DNA of 64,000 nt from Lactifluus volemus (GCA_022376515.1 WTXI01000152.1:24368-88367); one strand, 5' to 3'; shown: positions 12,067 to 24,566, counted from the stretch's first letter. Program-made: numbers and translations. The notes: generated from the sequence alone by a model not told the origin.

Positions 12067-12976
12067 TCATCGTCCATAGTGTACTACTACGGGGTGGGCC
12101 TTGCGTTTGAAAAGTTCTCCCGCCTTACTTTTCCAGCTCCCGCCCGCTCCGGGTATTGTCAATCGCGATGACTGCGGCCTGAGCGTACATGGAGCCTGCA
12201 CGTACGCCATTGTATGAGACGGAGCTTCTCGAGGTTCCGATTCTTCTACACGGTCCTCTACAACAACCCCGATCACGACATTGGTATCGACGGCACCCGA
12301 TGACAAGCAGGTTCTAGATCGTGATAGGGTCAACGTTCGTTGCAAAATTCCCCCCACCGATCGCGGCAAAATTTGCCGGCCCGCGATGCGGTGCACCTGC
12401 GTGACGTGCTCGCTCTCCGTGCTTCGCGCTCCATCGTCCCCAAAGGACGACGACATTGAGCTCAGCGAGTCCCTGCTATGATTCTGCGCGATCAAGTCCG
12501 CGTCAGCCCCACCACACAGGCTTGAAGCGCACGCGCCAAGCGAGTGAGAGACACACATCTGACTGCGCTCTGTATAGTGGAGCAACTGTCGTCATACCAC
12601 GGACAAAGGCCGTTGGCCCTTGCGGAGTGCCCAGAATCGTTTGTTGTGTAGTGTCCTCAATCTAAGGTGCGAGTTGTGAGTAGTCAGCATACACGTGGAA
12701 GGGTGTGTTCACTCGGTTCCCCTTACATGACCAAAGCGCGAAATTGAGACGCTCCCGCGGTGCCTGTGTGTCTGCCGAGCTGCCCGCTGGGTAGCGACGG
12801 AGATAGGTATGTTAGGAGAAACTACGGTATCTTCAACTTGCCTCGCCCGACGTTCGCTCTCCTCCTCAAGCTTGAGGAAGATCTGGCAGTGGCGGTGAGA
12901 ACTCGATAAGGTTAACTCGAACGAGCAGCTGTCATCGGCTCACTTCTTCGAATGCGTCTGGCCTCAATGTTGTCAT
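12067..12976 (-). CDS. Unknown protein, four phase-0 exons
   Basis: Exons 12944-12976, 12727-12882, 12557-12661 and 12067-12483 give 236 aa. All three introns have good signals (GTGAGC, GTAAGG, GTGTGT donors) and fall in phase 0. The protein starts MTTLRPDAFEE and continues with a charged helix (IFLKLEEESERRARQVED), a Thr/Gln-rich middle, a serine stretch (SRDSLSSMSSSFGDD) and a hydrophobic patch (NVVIGVVVEDRVEE) near the C-terminus. No known domain is recognised. The clean gene architecture argues that it is real; function is open. Confidence 0.68.
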
Positions 12977-15044
12977 TGTCGTCGTGAGGCGTTTATGAAG
13001 GAAGGAAAATGAGTGGAGAGGGTAAGAACTTGAGGATGGTGAGAACAATCTTTTAGACGGCGTGGTCGGCTACGGAATGGACATTCTGGAATATAAGTAA
13101 TCTTTGTGCACCTCATGTACCCCAGGACCCTTTTTCGTGAATTGCAGGACCTGGTCCATCAAACGCTTCTCATCACTTGCCGGAACCGGAACCGGATAAC
13201 TACGTTATAAGTTCTGCTTCCGTCCCTTTTCAAGCCGATCGAGCGCACGGGCAACACTGAGCGCAAAATTTGCATCGCGTCGGGACAGAGTAAACGCAGC
13301 AACGACGACCTGGTTGAAAAAGGTGATGTGATTTATAAAGAAAGGACAGGAAATTTGACTGCCTGGGAGAGGAAACCAGAGCATCTCTCTTCGGAGCGGT
13401 GAATGGTGAGCACCGTGGGTAGGAACCACGTGGCGACAATCAAATTCGTTTCATCTCCAGGCCAGGAATCAAATCACCGCGCATATTCTAGCCGCACTTT
13501 TCCCGTGAAAGTGTACATACAGTACCGCTTACAATCTCATCTCATGTTCCAACACAGCGGGGATCGTCTCTTGGTCGCCTCGATCGCCATGATACGCAAA
13601 TCGACCAACTGGTGCAAGGCCTTGGTGGCGGCTTGTGACTTGACTTTACAAGTTATTAATATCCGAAATACTCCCCGAAGAAAAAAAAAACACGCTCGGC
13701 AATTGTATTTCACGGCAGTTTCCTGGGTCCCATGTACCGCATAAGCCGCTGAACGTAATTCTGTGAAACTGTCCTTGAAGTCTGCAATATATTATCACGT
13801 GCATCAAATGTCTCAAGAAAAAAAAAACAAGGATCCGCGGGACATACGACAGATCCCTGGACTGTCTACCAACGCACAGACCTGGCGTGTGCCACGCCCG
13901 CGCCACATCCCCGAAGTCCATGCGCTACCCACCGCCTTAACAAATTCTTTAGCAATTAGCACTGCCGTGCCGCAGACACAGATAGGCGCTGCTACTTTGT
14001 CCATCTTCCAATATTGGGCAAACGTGCAGCACGACTGTGGGCGGAAGAAGTCCTCTCTGACTACTCGCTTGCCTCGGCTTGTTGAAACTGCCAAGGATGC
14101 TCGGTAAACCGAGCATCGGCTCGCATCAAGTTGTTTTTCAAGTCGGAACGAAGGAGAATAGCATAGAACGCGAAGGCGAGGAACGGCTGAAGCACAGCGA
14201 ACTAGAAAGAGGTTTGTATTGCTGGCAAGAACGCCTGGAAACAGAAACATAATTGACCCCCAAGTGACATATAGTGTATAGCGAACGTAACACAAAATAA
14301 ACGGTGACAATTACCGTTTCTCTATGGCTTTTCTCATCGTCCTCAATATTTCATTAAGCTTCATTTCTAGCGTTCGAAGCCTGTGCATATGTAACGCCCC
14401 GATATTCGCGCATCTAATCCTGGCAGTTTTCACCGGTCAGACCATGCTTCCTGCCTCCCGTATCTCCCAACATGTCAACCTGTATACTTTTCTGGGATAT
14501 ATTGATACTACATACCCCGGCGTATTGTGTCATTGCACCGCCACAATTCGACCCTCCACGCTTACTTTCAGAGTCAACGGTACTCCTGTATGACCGCGGC
14601 GATGCATTGTCAGACACATGGATGGACTTTCCACGGAACACTCTGCCGATCCGCTGCCGCGAGCGTTGACATTTTTCCAAGGCGCCCCGTTTTCCCATCT
14701 CCCCGGGTTGGCTTCGCGAAGTGTGATGCGGGCCGTGTGCACTTGCTCTCCAACACCCTCCTTTTTGCCCGTCTTCCTTTCACGAGATCAAACGATCTAT
14801 GGTTGTAAGAGGTTGGATTCTACCTTATGGAATCATGCTTATAATACAATTGAATCTGGTGCAGCGGACGAACAAGATGTATGTCAGCATGTGCAGCGCA
14901 GCGCACATCAAAGGTGAAAATGAAAAAGTGAAGCGAAAACAAAAATATCGTGAACAGGTATACATGGAAGCAGGGTAATGGAAAGGAAAAATGCAACGTA
15001 CGATCATAACAAATCGTAACAGCGCGTCGCTCTATGCAAGCAAA
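12977..15044. other. 2.1 kb without a recognised gene
   Basis: Downstream of the giant BTB gene and upstream of the 236-aa gene. Both strands have frames of 60-165 codons, but none resembles a known family or has a convincing splice continuation. A perfect 10-bp inverted repeat lies at 14096-14117. Confidence 0.4.
14096..14117. repeat. Perfect 10-bp inverted repeat
   Basis: GATGCTCGGT, two-base spacer AA, ACCGAGCATC. It could form a short hairpin; it lies in non-coding DNA and no gene end is close, so a terminator role is not supported. Confidence 0.6.
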
Positions 15045-18000
15045 TCACTCAGGGGGCCACTCATCTTCACTAGCGGACTCGGCTGCCTTAGGTTTCTCCA
15101 GTGTGGTCGCACCCGTCGCAGGCGCGTCCACCACAATCACCGGGTCTTCTCCACCACTCTCCCCCTTCAGGTCTACGATTACACCATCTGAATCAATCCC
15201 CTCGCCAGAAACGTCGACAGGAGCAGTAGGGGTGGCTTTAGTTTCCTCCAAGTCCACGAGCACACCATCCGAATTACTCTCGTCGCCAGGGGCATCGACA
15301 CTGGCAGGAGCAGCAGAAACGGTTTCGGCCTGAGGTTTCTGCACGGCCGGTTTGTCTACGGCGTTCGAATTCAACCCAGACGGAGGAGGCACATTCTTAT
15401 CAGCCTTGGCCTTCTTCGCCTTCCTCCTCTGGTTCTTCTTTGCGTTTCTCCGGGTTTTACTATTCCCAAGGCCACCGCCACCCGTCTGGGGAGTTTCGAC
15501 CTCATCTTCCTCTTCGTCTGGAGTTTCGGGGCCAGACGAGGACATCGTAGAGGCAGTGCTGGCCTGACGAATATGATCAAGTCCGAGTCGCAATGCAGGC
15601 TTGACTACCGCATCAGACTTCCCCTCACCACTCGGCGTAATGGCACGTCCGTCGGCGGGCGTCCCACTATCGCCATCAAGTTGTGGTGTAACCTGAGTCT
15701 CCTTCGCGACCTCCTCAACCGGCTCCGCAGTATTTCCCTGCGCCGTGGCAGACCCTTCCGTTCCCTTTGACACGGCCGTCTCGTCAACATTGTTCACGTC
15801 GGTATTCTTCTGGGCCTCCGACTCGACATTGTTGTTGTTAAGCGGCGCAAGGACCGAAGCCTCCTCGGAGGTGGATGGGGTTTGTTTAGTCGCGTTAGAG
15901 TCCTTTTCGGGGATGGGAGGGGCCGTGGAGACGTCTGAAGCAGCGGGGACAGGAATGGGGTTCTCGGCGCTAGGCTCGGGCTTAGCGGCAGCCTTCTCCG
16001 GCGTTATCTCTTGTGTCGTTTGTGATAAGTCAGCACCACTTTGGTTGGGAATAGAGTTAGTGGACTTGTCGTTCGAAGCCTCGGGACTTGCGGGGCGTTC
16101 TTCCCCATCGTTGTTCTTGTTCGTCTCTACTGCATCCGAGGCCATAGGCGTCTCTGCCGGTTGGGCTTTCGCCTCACCAGGCGGGGCAGGGGGTATGGCC
16201 GGAGTCTCAGTCGTATTTGGAATCTTGTCGCCTTCGCTTTCGCCGACTCGACCTGTGGGATGATTAGTTTTTTTTTTTTAAAAAGATGCGACGCAATCAA
16301 TCAAAATTACGTACCGTCCTGTTTTTTGCTTTGGTCAGGAACTTGAGAAACAGAAACGAGGGTAGTGGTTGATGACAGAGTGCTAGCAGACGAAGCAGTC
16401 GCTGGGGCAGGTGCTGCAGGTGGTGAAGATGTGGGTCCACGGGGAGCAGGATTAGTAGCCGATGTGCGTTGGGCAGAATTATTTGAACCTCCAGTATATT
16501 TGGGAGAATTGAGTTTCGGGACGGTAGGGGACGTGGGGCTGTGTCTGGCTTGAGCGTTTGAACCCCTCATACCGATAGGTTTTGACGGACTTGGTTCCTC
16601 TGCGGGGGGAGCGACCATTGCGGAGGCTACCTCGGCAACATGGGAGATTTTGTTCAAAAATCCACTGGCACTTCCCCAGACGCCCCAGGAAGCTGGACTC
16701 TTTGGGGAAGCCGCAGAGGGAGCCCTCGATGAGAGTTTCGCAGCTTTATCCACAGCTCTCTGTTGTGCGACCTTCTGTTCTGGGGTTAAGGCCCTCACAG
16801 TAGCACCGCCTGCCGTCTTCTGCTTTGCAACTTGCTCCTCATCCTGTTTCGCGCGTAATTCGGGCATCTCCTTCTCCGTCTCGGTATGCTTTTCTTGCCT
16901 CGCTGTCGCCGTGGCTACCACCTTGAGCCGTGCAGCCAGAGTATCACCTTGCTGATTCGCCTTCTCGGCCGTAGCTTTCAAGTTCGCCTCAGCTTCGGCA
17001 TCCTCCCTCGCTTTCGCTTCTTCGGTCTCTGCCTCTGCTTTGGCCTTGGCGTCCGCTTGCTCCTTGGCTTTAGCCTCCGTCTCCGCCTTGGCTTTCTCCT
17101 CGGTCTCGCGTCGTTCCTTCTCGGCCACTTCTGCGTCAGCCTTGGCCTTGGCGTCCGCTTCGGCTTGCGCCTTCGCTTCAGAGTCGCGTTTCGCCTTCTC
17201 GGCTTCGGCCTCGGCTTTGGCTTCAGCTGCGATTTTCGCCTTCTGGGCCTCAGCCTCAGCCTCAGCCTCAGCCTCAGCCTTCGCTTTAGCCTCGGCCTCG
17301 CGTTTCGCCTGAGCATCAGCCTCGGCCTTTGCCTTTGCCTCTTCTTCGCGTTTCGCCTTAGCATCTGCCTCGCGTTTCGCCTGAGCATCGGCTTCAGCCT
17401 TAGCCTCTGCCTCGCGTTTAGCTTTGGCATCAGCCTCCGCCTGAGCTTTAGCCTTTGCCTCCTTCTCCTGAGCTTCAGCTTTTGCCTCCGCCTCGCGTTT
17501 AGCCTTGGCATCAGCCTCCGCCTGAGCTTTAGCCTTTGCCTCCTTCTCGCGTTTGGCCTGAGCTTCAGCTTCAGCTTTTGCCTCTGCCTCGCGTTTAGCC
17601 TTGGCATCAGCCTCCGCCTGAGCTTTAGCCTTAGCCTCCGTCTCGCGTTTCGCCTGAGCATCAGCTTCAGCCTTTGCCTCTGCCTCGCGTTTGGCCTGGG
17701 CATCAGCCTCCGCTTGAGCTTTAGCCTTGGCCTCTGCCTCGCGTTTGGCCTGGGCATCAGCCTCTGCCTGAGCTTTGGCCTTAGCCTCCGCTTCAGCTTT
17801 GGCTTTGGCCTTGGCCTTCTTCGCCTCCAAAATCGCAAGGCGCTTGGCCTTGGCCTCGGCCTTTTTCGCCTCAGCATCAGCTTTTTGTGCCTCTTCCGCC
17901 TCTTTGCGCGCCTTCTCGGCATCCGCCTGTGCCTTGGCTGCCTCGGCTTCCAAACGACGCCTGGTCTCCTCTTGCGCCTGGGCCCTGGCTTCAGCCTCGG

Positions 18001-19868
18001 CTCGCTCCTGACGGGACTTGTTATCGCGCGAGCGCCATGCGCCTGCCATGGGAGTATCATCTTCCGACTCGCGCGATGATGACTCGTAGCCGGGGTCACC
18101 CGGGACACTAGTTCCCATCAAGCTGGACACGAAGCCCAACAATCCGCCGGACGAGGCAGTGGTAGATGCGCTCTGCTTGGTGTGCTGAAGTGGACGATGT
18201 GTGTGTGCAACAGAGGCGGGGTCGGGTGTAGGTGTGGATGTGGATGTGGATGTGGATGTGAGCGGAGCATCGCGCTTTGGGGGCTCTGGACCAGAAACAG
18301 CTGCGCTGATCTTCAGCTGCTCCTTCTTGGTTGGTTCTGCCGTCTGTGAACGCATGCGCTCAGGGCGCGCCTCCTGTGAAGATGCGGTCGTAGTTACTTG
18401 TTCGCTTTGTGCTCGCGCACGCTCCGGGCGTGCACTGCCCGCACCCTGCCCAGCCATCTCACTCTTTCTGGTAGGTCCTTGGCCCCCTTTCTCTGCAGCA
18501 TTCTTTGAACTCGACGGGGCGCCCTGCGCCTGGGTGGTGTTCCTCGGTTCAACAACGTCCGACCTTGCCTGCGTAGCTGTACGCTCTGACTGATCTCCAT
18601 CCGAAATAGCCTTTTTCATAAAATCTCGTTTACTGGGGTCCAAGTGCATAACAAGATCCGATCTACTCGCCTCCGCTGCTGCTGCTTCCTTCCCTTTTGA
18701 CTCTGGCTCGTTCGGAAACGCTGACACCCTCCCAGCCCCCTCACGCGCGCGCCCCCCTGGCCCGGCCGCTTGGGTAGACTGCGGCTCAGGCGGTAGGGTC
18801 GGGGCGACCTTATTTGCGACCTCCGCGGCCGTTGACATGGCCGTTGGCTCCATTTGTGTGCCCGTTGGCAACCCCGTTGGGGCCGCCGCCCGCACCTGCA
18901 CTGGTAAGTCAGCATGAGATGAAGAGGTAAGATAGGCATCCATCACCGATCCACCTCGGAATGAATTAGAACCAGGGGAACTCGTGCCATTAGTCTTGAT
19001 GCCAAGTTGGGGAGTGTTGCGACCACCCGTTGGGGTACCACGTTCAGTAGGCGTTTGCGGTGGGGAAGGTCGCTCAGCATCTACGTCGGGCAAAGACAAG
19101 TGGAAGAGGTCCTTGACGAGGACATCCAGTTCGTGGCCCGCGAGATTCACTGGAGAACGTGGGTTTCCTGACTTCTTGCCGCTAGCAGGCGGCGCTCGCG
19201 CGATTTCACGGGCACGAGCGAGTTGCAGGGCAGTCTCCAGACCGAGCTGGCGACCTTCCTCGATTGTAATGGGCTGATCGCGCACTGTAAGTTCGCCATA
19301 TGCTTCCAGAAGCAGGTTTCGGTCGACGTCATAGGTGTGGTAGGTAATAATCTTTTGGAGAGCGGGGATCTCAAGTTGCTCAAGCTCGCGAAGGGCGAGT
19401 TTTTTGACCTCGATAAAGTCCCACTGATGTGAGAGCTTTAGGATAGATGTCCAATCGTCGACCGAGGCCTCATAAATAGAGTATTTTCTGGAGCGTTGCG
19501 TTAGTCGAGAAGAGAAACGGAGAACGGAGAACCTACGGATTATAAAATACCCAAAGGAAGCGCTCGAAATCGACCCCGAACGTGTTTTCAAGGACAAAAG
19601 GGTTGTTATCGGAAGTGCCTTTGTTGAATTCGCCAGGTGGGGGAGGGTGGGGAAGTTTCTCTTGAAAGAACGGAGAATCGCGTGTGAAGAAATAGCGATG
19701 AACACGAAACAGATAATTTTCAACCTGTTCAGTCACGTTAATAAGACACAATACTCGCTCGATCATGAACCCACTTACGCGGAAGACGATGTCTCCTCCT
19801 GGGATGTAATATTCACCATGGCGAACGGTACGCTCGCCATTTGGGTTCGGGCTCACTGCTGAGTTCAT
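15045..19868 (-). CDS. BTB gene A: giant BTB/POZ coiled-coil protein (1552 aa)
   Basis: Four exons, 19779-19868, 19537-19724, 16315-19487 and 15045-16252 (4659 nt). Residues 1 to about 150 form the BTB/POZ region shared by the array: EYYIPGGDIVFR, FRVHRYFFTRDSPFF, FERFLWVFYNPKYSIY, then LRELEQLEIPALQKI and EEGRQLGLETALQLARARE. A long disordered Ser/Pro/Thr-rich part follows. Residues about 590-930 are an almost pure Ala/Lys/Glu repeat of the type EAKAKAQAEADAQAKRE, predicted as one long helix or coiled coil. Further disordered sequence leads to a basic cluster (RRNAKKNQRRKAKKAK, about residue 1420) that could be a nuclear signal, and an acidic C-terminus. BTB domains usually dimerise or bind cullin-3; the job of this protein is unknown. 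It is five times longer than its neighbours in the array, and only its BTB part is shared with them. Confidence 0.85.
16977..17990 (-). repeat. Coding repeat region (Ala/Lys/Glu) in BTB gene A
   Basis: About 1 kb of degenerate tandem units of roughly 36-60 nt encoding variants of AKAQAEADAQAKREAE. Unit length and order vary, as expected from slippage or unequal exchange. The antisense reading gives a spurious Leu/Phe-rich frame of almost 400 codons. Confidence 0.85.
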
Positions 19869-19992
19869 GATCGTTAAAGATGGCGACAGTAGTGTCGCTT
19901 AGGTCGTAAAGTGTGAATAGGTACAAAAAGAAAAGAATAGGGATAGCGGTGAGGGGAAAGAGTGAAGGGAAGAGGGAAAAACGGGTCAACAC

Positions 19993-20017
19993 GTTGAACG
20001 CATGAGGCCTTCGCTTA
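19993..20017 (-). promoter_or_regulatory. Shared upstream element, BTB gene A copy
   Basis: A 25-bp block whose core AACGCATGAGGCC is identical to a block upstream of BTB gene D, with 23 of 25 positions matching. It lies about 125 bp upstream of the start codon and abuts a TATATATA run (20015-20022). Confidence 0.6.
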
Positions 20018-20022
20018 TATAT
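20015..20022 (-). promoter_or_regulatory. TATA-like element of BTB gene A
   Basis: TTATATAT about 150 bp upstream of the start codon at 19868, adjacent to the shared 25-bp element. Confidence 0.45.
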
Positions 20023-20880
20023 ACGCGCAAAGGGCAATGTTGAATGTTCAACTTCTGTGACATAAGAAGAAAGCGCCCATCTCCCTTTTTTGGGGGGGTT
20101 GTTAATGAGAGCTTGGATCTGAACCATGAGGTCCATGACTAGTGGAAATGCTGCGATCTTGTTGGGAAATCACACCTCGTGTTGTTGTGCGTTCTTGCCC
20201 ATATTTCTAGACCCTCTACCCAAACCTCGTGGTTCTCCTATCTGCGGGAACTACTAACCACGCTTGGAGGGTTGCTGGCTGTACGGTAGTAGAGTCAAGA
20301 AAGAGTCTGTGGACCGATTCAGATTGTCACTGGATGGTGCGAACCCAGGGCTACTTCACCAAAGGTTGAATTTATGTCTTCCCAGAGTGTTGCCCGAGTC
20401 AAGAAATGACATTCAAATGCAGAGTGATCTGGGGCTCTCTGGTGCGCATGGTCCCCACGCTTTATCCAGAAGACGCTTGCTTCAGAGTCAACTAGCGAAC
20501 CAAGTCGTGCTTTCTGGAAGGTTCGAACGTTTCCGAGTCGTCTATGTGTCTCTTGTGCATACAGTCAGAGCGTAATTATCCTTGTTATTTCTCAGGCTCG
20601 AGCCCTTCTATTAACTTCTCAGATTCCGCTCTCACGTGTCTTCCTAACATCTATGGAATGTCAATTCCCGTCACCGGGCTCAGAGCACATAAAATCAAGT
20701 CGTAGCTTGCGTCATCATGATAGCAAAGCCTTGTCCACGATGAGCGGAGAGGTAGTCCTTATCTCAAGTTGCACGACCAGGCTTCGTAAGGTTCGATCGA
20801 TTGTACTACACGATAAAACAAGATACACTATACACCATATTACAAACACAGGACGCCAATGGATACTCAATTGTCCCTAG
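20023..20880. other. Intergenic region between BTB genes A and B
   Basis: No gene recognised. It holds the upstream promoter of gene A and the 3' end of gene B. Short frames on the plus strand show no family similarity. Confidence 0.4.
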
Positions 20881-21986
20881 TCAGAGGTGGTTGGCGGATG
20901 AGCGTTGCCGCCGCGAGGTGTTGCTTTGCCTTGCCCATGGATCTCCCTTTGTAACCTCGCTAGGCTTCGGTGGCAGCGCCTTTACACCATTGATATCAGT
21001 TGATGGTGGGTGATCTTCTGAGCTGGAGCTGCTCTGCGAGAGAGCTTCTGGTTTTGACGGTGTCGTAGGGGCCGTCTACAAAAAGTGATAATGACCATGT
21101 GAACTCGTAGGAGGGAGAAAGCGGCGTCACTTACTGCAGGTAAGGCCGACGCCCTATCGACCTTGTTTGAATCGTTCACTGGAGCGGTAAATGGTCCAGC
21201 AGACGGAAGCTGGAAGATATTTGATATAAGCAGCCGCAGATCTGGACTTTTCAGCTGCACCGCAGGACTTCTTGGTCCACCTGTGTCGGGACTGCGAGAG
21301 AATTCTCGCGCACGAGCGATATGTAGGCTGGTCTTTAAACCTAGTTTGGCACCTTCTTCGAAATCGATTGGCTCGTCTCGAGTAGTGAGCGTTTCGAAAC
21401 AGTCCAGAAGAAGTGTGTCGTCTAGTTTGAATCGTTGATATATTTGTATTCTGTCCACAGGGGACAGATCCAACTTTTCGAGCTCCCTGATGCACAATTT
21501 TTCTACGTCCTTGAACCCCCACTTCTGCGCGAGTTCTAGAATACACGACCATTGATCTGGGGTTGCAGCATAAATGGAGTATTTCCTTCAAGAGATCCGT
21601 TAACGTTTGCTGAGATATGGATTGCAGGACGACTCACGGGTTATAAAATACCCATAAAAAACAAGCGAATGCATCGCTTGTGGCCTCGTCCAAGACTAAC
21701 GGATTCGCTTCTGAGGATCCTGGCAGATCGTGACCAGGAACAGGGGACGCAGCAAGACGTAATCTAAAGTACGCTGATTCCCGCGTCAAGAAGTACTTGT
21801 GCACTCTGAAAAAGTAATTTTCAACCTGAGCAAGAAATCGCGATGGTCAGCTTGAACGGCGGACGCAAGGGGAGTGTAGTGTACCCGTATGGTAACATCC
21901 CCTTCGTGGATAAAATAGCTTCGATGACGCAACGCTGGAACTGTCAAGCTAGAAGGGGTTTGGGGAATCGACATGGAGGGAAACAA
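20881..21986 (-). CDS. BTB gene B: BTB/POZ-domain protein (311 aa)
   Basis: Exons 21885-21986, 21638-21825, 21135-21585 and 20881-21075 (936 nt). The BTB region reads YFIHEGDVTIR, FRVHKYFLTRESAYFR, ACFLWVFYNPKYSIY, then KDVEKLCIRELEKLDLSPVD and EEGAKLGLKTSLHIARARE. The variable tail is Ser/Pro-rich and ends RRQRSSANHL. It belongs with gene E to a sub-type using KDVEKLCIRELEKL, whereas A, C and D use EVK.LA.RELE. Start Met could be either of two (21986 or 21974). A protein-interaction or regulatory role is implied by the domain; no target is visible. Confidence 0.85.
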
Positions 21987-23480
21987 GGGGGGGCGGCGAT
22001 TGATAGTGATGTTATCTCAAGAGGCCGGATGCTAGAACACTTATATACCAGTTTGGTGAATGATTTCAGATCCATGCAGAGATCAAAAAAAGAAACCGTG
22101 CACGAATAAAAATGGAGCCTATTCCTATCGAGTTGGGGCAGGTCAGAAGGCCGGGACCCGGTCGAAGGGAAGTCCACGGGGAATTGCAGTGGGTATCAGT
22201 GAGGGTATTTCCATCCCTGGTAACAGGGTAACGGCTGAGCTACGCCATGATGAGTATCAGTAGAACCTCGCCCCAGAAGCTAATTATGACATGCACGCGT
22301 ATGTCACAAGACGCGAGGCAAACGCGTGGCCTCGACTGACGACGCGCAAGCCATCACAGAAGATTTCTCTGATTGTTGCGAGACGGCGTCGATGTGGACA
22401 GGACGAATGAGCAAGCCCAATCGTATGCGGAACGAGCAGCTCTACGTTCGTAGGGTACGATTCCCGTGGATTGAAGGAAATGAGGGCAGGAGTTTGCGTT
22501 ATCAGACACCAATCGCGAACGCTGATCAATACCGTGACCGTATACGTACCCTATACCCACGCTCATCTAACGCTCGCCTGGCCATTCATTGGTGGTCTAG
22601 CCCCCAGCGCCAGCGTAGCAAAGCGCAGTCCAACAATTGATTGCTCGGCTAGGGAAGACAATGAAGTAAATGTTGTAATCGTATCTCCCGCAACTTTTGG
22701 GCAGCAAGTGCAATGACATCAAAGCTGGCGGGCACAGAACAACATCCGAAGTTCTACCATTTCGGGCGGAGCATCGATTTCAGTACCGCGAGATCGGAAA
22801 AGTCGAACGCCGCCGTCGAGCCCAAAACTGATGATACGGACAGGGCTTGGCTCCGCAGGCCGCAGGTGCTGCGCGTGCCTCTGTATTAAGGACTGCCTCG
22901 AGAGTTGTCCAATCGGACACAGGCGAACATCGATCAATTCAGCTGATCCCGATCTCATGGTGTAGCACGAGGCCGCCATGCACTGAGAAGGAAACGTGTT
23001 AGGGCAATGAGGGGTAAGCCGGAGCTTGTCTGTACTTACTGTATGACCGGTGACGGAAGAATAGGGGTCGGTGTGTCACCGGACCATTCCGTACAATAAC
23101 CAATGGGTACAGCGTTAAACGAGAGACTCCTGCTACGGCGAACCATCATCGCGGTTGCAAAATGGATCACGTTGACGTGAGTATGATGGTTCCTATGCCA
23201 CATCATAGTGAGAGCAGGTGGTGTTGGTTTACGATTGAAAAATTTCGAGCGCCTTGGTGGCTAGCCCTAAGAGTGGAAACGATCAACACAGATGAGCCCC
23301 TCGATGCACGTGACATACTCGAGCAGTGTGGTAGTGCACGAAATCTATATGATTTTTATTCCCAGCACAATTCGTCACGAACACAACGGTATTAGACTAG
23401 TGCATACGTGACTACTGCATGTTCCTGGTACTCAAATAATACACGATATTATCTTCCCATTGTCCTAGTCCGGTTGAAAT
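21987..23480. other. Intergenic region between BTB genes B and C
   Basis: 1.5 kb with no recognised gene on either strand. A TTATATA run at about 22044 is a plausible core promoter of gene B. Confidence 0.4.
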
Positions 23481-24566
23481 TTATTTGTAGGTAGTACGCC
23501 CGTTGAAGTTGAACGCTCTTGGTGCACCAATCGGTGTAGAAAGGTTGGTTAAGCCATTTACATGGCCGTTGGTTGTGCCGTTTGTGTTACCATTGGCGGG
23601 TCCATTCGGAGAGCCACCTAAAGAAGTCAGCACTGTATCGGAGTTCAAGGACGAGTCCCAGACCCACCTTGTGGCGAGGCCGACGGGGAGGAACTCCGCC
23701 AGTTGGTCTGAGTACCGAGTTGAGGTGAATCGCGACCCCCAGAGGGGGTTCTATGTCCATTGACCACTTGGAAAGTTGAAGATGCCACCTCGGGGGGAGA
23801 TAATTGGAATATATCCCGCATGAGAGCATCAAGATCGGAGCCTGCGATATTGACCGGGGATCGCGGGTTTCCTGACCTCTTATTTGGGGCCCGTGCGGCC
23901 TCACGGGCACGCGCCAATTGCAGTGCCGTCTCCAGGCCAAGCTCGCGACCCTCCTCAACGGATATGGGTTCGTCGCGAACCGCGAGCGCTGTGAACGCTG
24001 CCTGAAGATACTTTCGGTCAACACCATACGTCTGGTAGATTACAATCTTCTGGAGCGCGGGTATGCGGAGGTTTTCGAGTTCGCGAATCGCCAGTGCTTT
24101 CACCTCAATGAAATCCCACTGGTGGGCAAGCTTCAGAATGGATGTCCACTCTTCAATAGTTGCATCGTATAGAGAATATTTCCTGAGGCGGCTCATTAGC
24201 TAGAGGAAGAAAGCACATGAACGAAAAATGTACGGATTATAGAACACCCATAAGAAGCGTTCGAAATCGACCTTGAGTACGTCCTGGAGGTCAAGGGGAT
24301 TGTTATCCGAGCAGCCCTTGACGTGATCCCCAGGAGATGGCGGGTGTGGAATTTGTTCACGAAAGTACGCCGAGTCGCGTTTCAGGAAATAGCGGTGGAT
24401 GCGGAAGAGCGTGTTATCCACCTATGGATCTTGGTGAAGGGCCTGGAGCTCAACCATAAAACACACGTACGCGGATAATTAGATCCGCCCCCTCAAGATA
24501 ATACTCATGGTGGCGCGGAGGGCGCTCACTATTGGTTTTTGCAACGAATTCAGAAATCGCAGGCAT
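23481..24566 (-). CDS. BTB gene C: BTB/POZ-domain protein (311 aa)
   Basis: Exons 24471-24566, 24234-24421, 23668-24182 and 23481-23617 (936 nt). BTB region: EYYLEGADLIIR, FRIHRYFLKRDSAYFRE, FERFLWVFYNPKYSLY, EVKALAIRELENLRIPALQKI and EEGRELGLETALQLARARE. It is closest to A and D. The last exon encodes an unusual Asn/Gly/Thr-rich tail (PNGPANGNTNGTTNGHVNG) ending NGRTTYK. The end of exon 3 was set by phase closure: reading on gives a stop after 183 codons. Confidence 0.85.

Noticed and set aside
16886..18079. 397-codon plus-strand frame rich in Leu, Phe and Gly, and a 376-codon minus frame rich in Arg/Pro
   Set aside because: Both are other-frame readings of the Ala/Lys/Glu coding repeat in BTB gene A; repeats of biased codons create long stop-free frames.
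18235..18260. GTGGAT microsatellite
   Set aside because: It is coding, giving the STSTSTST stretch in BTB gene A, and needs no separate explanation.
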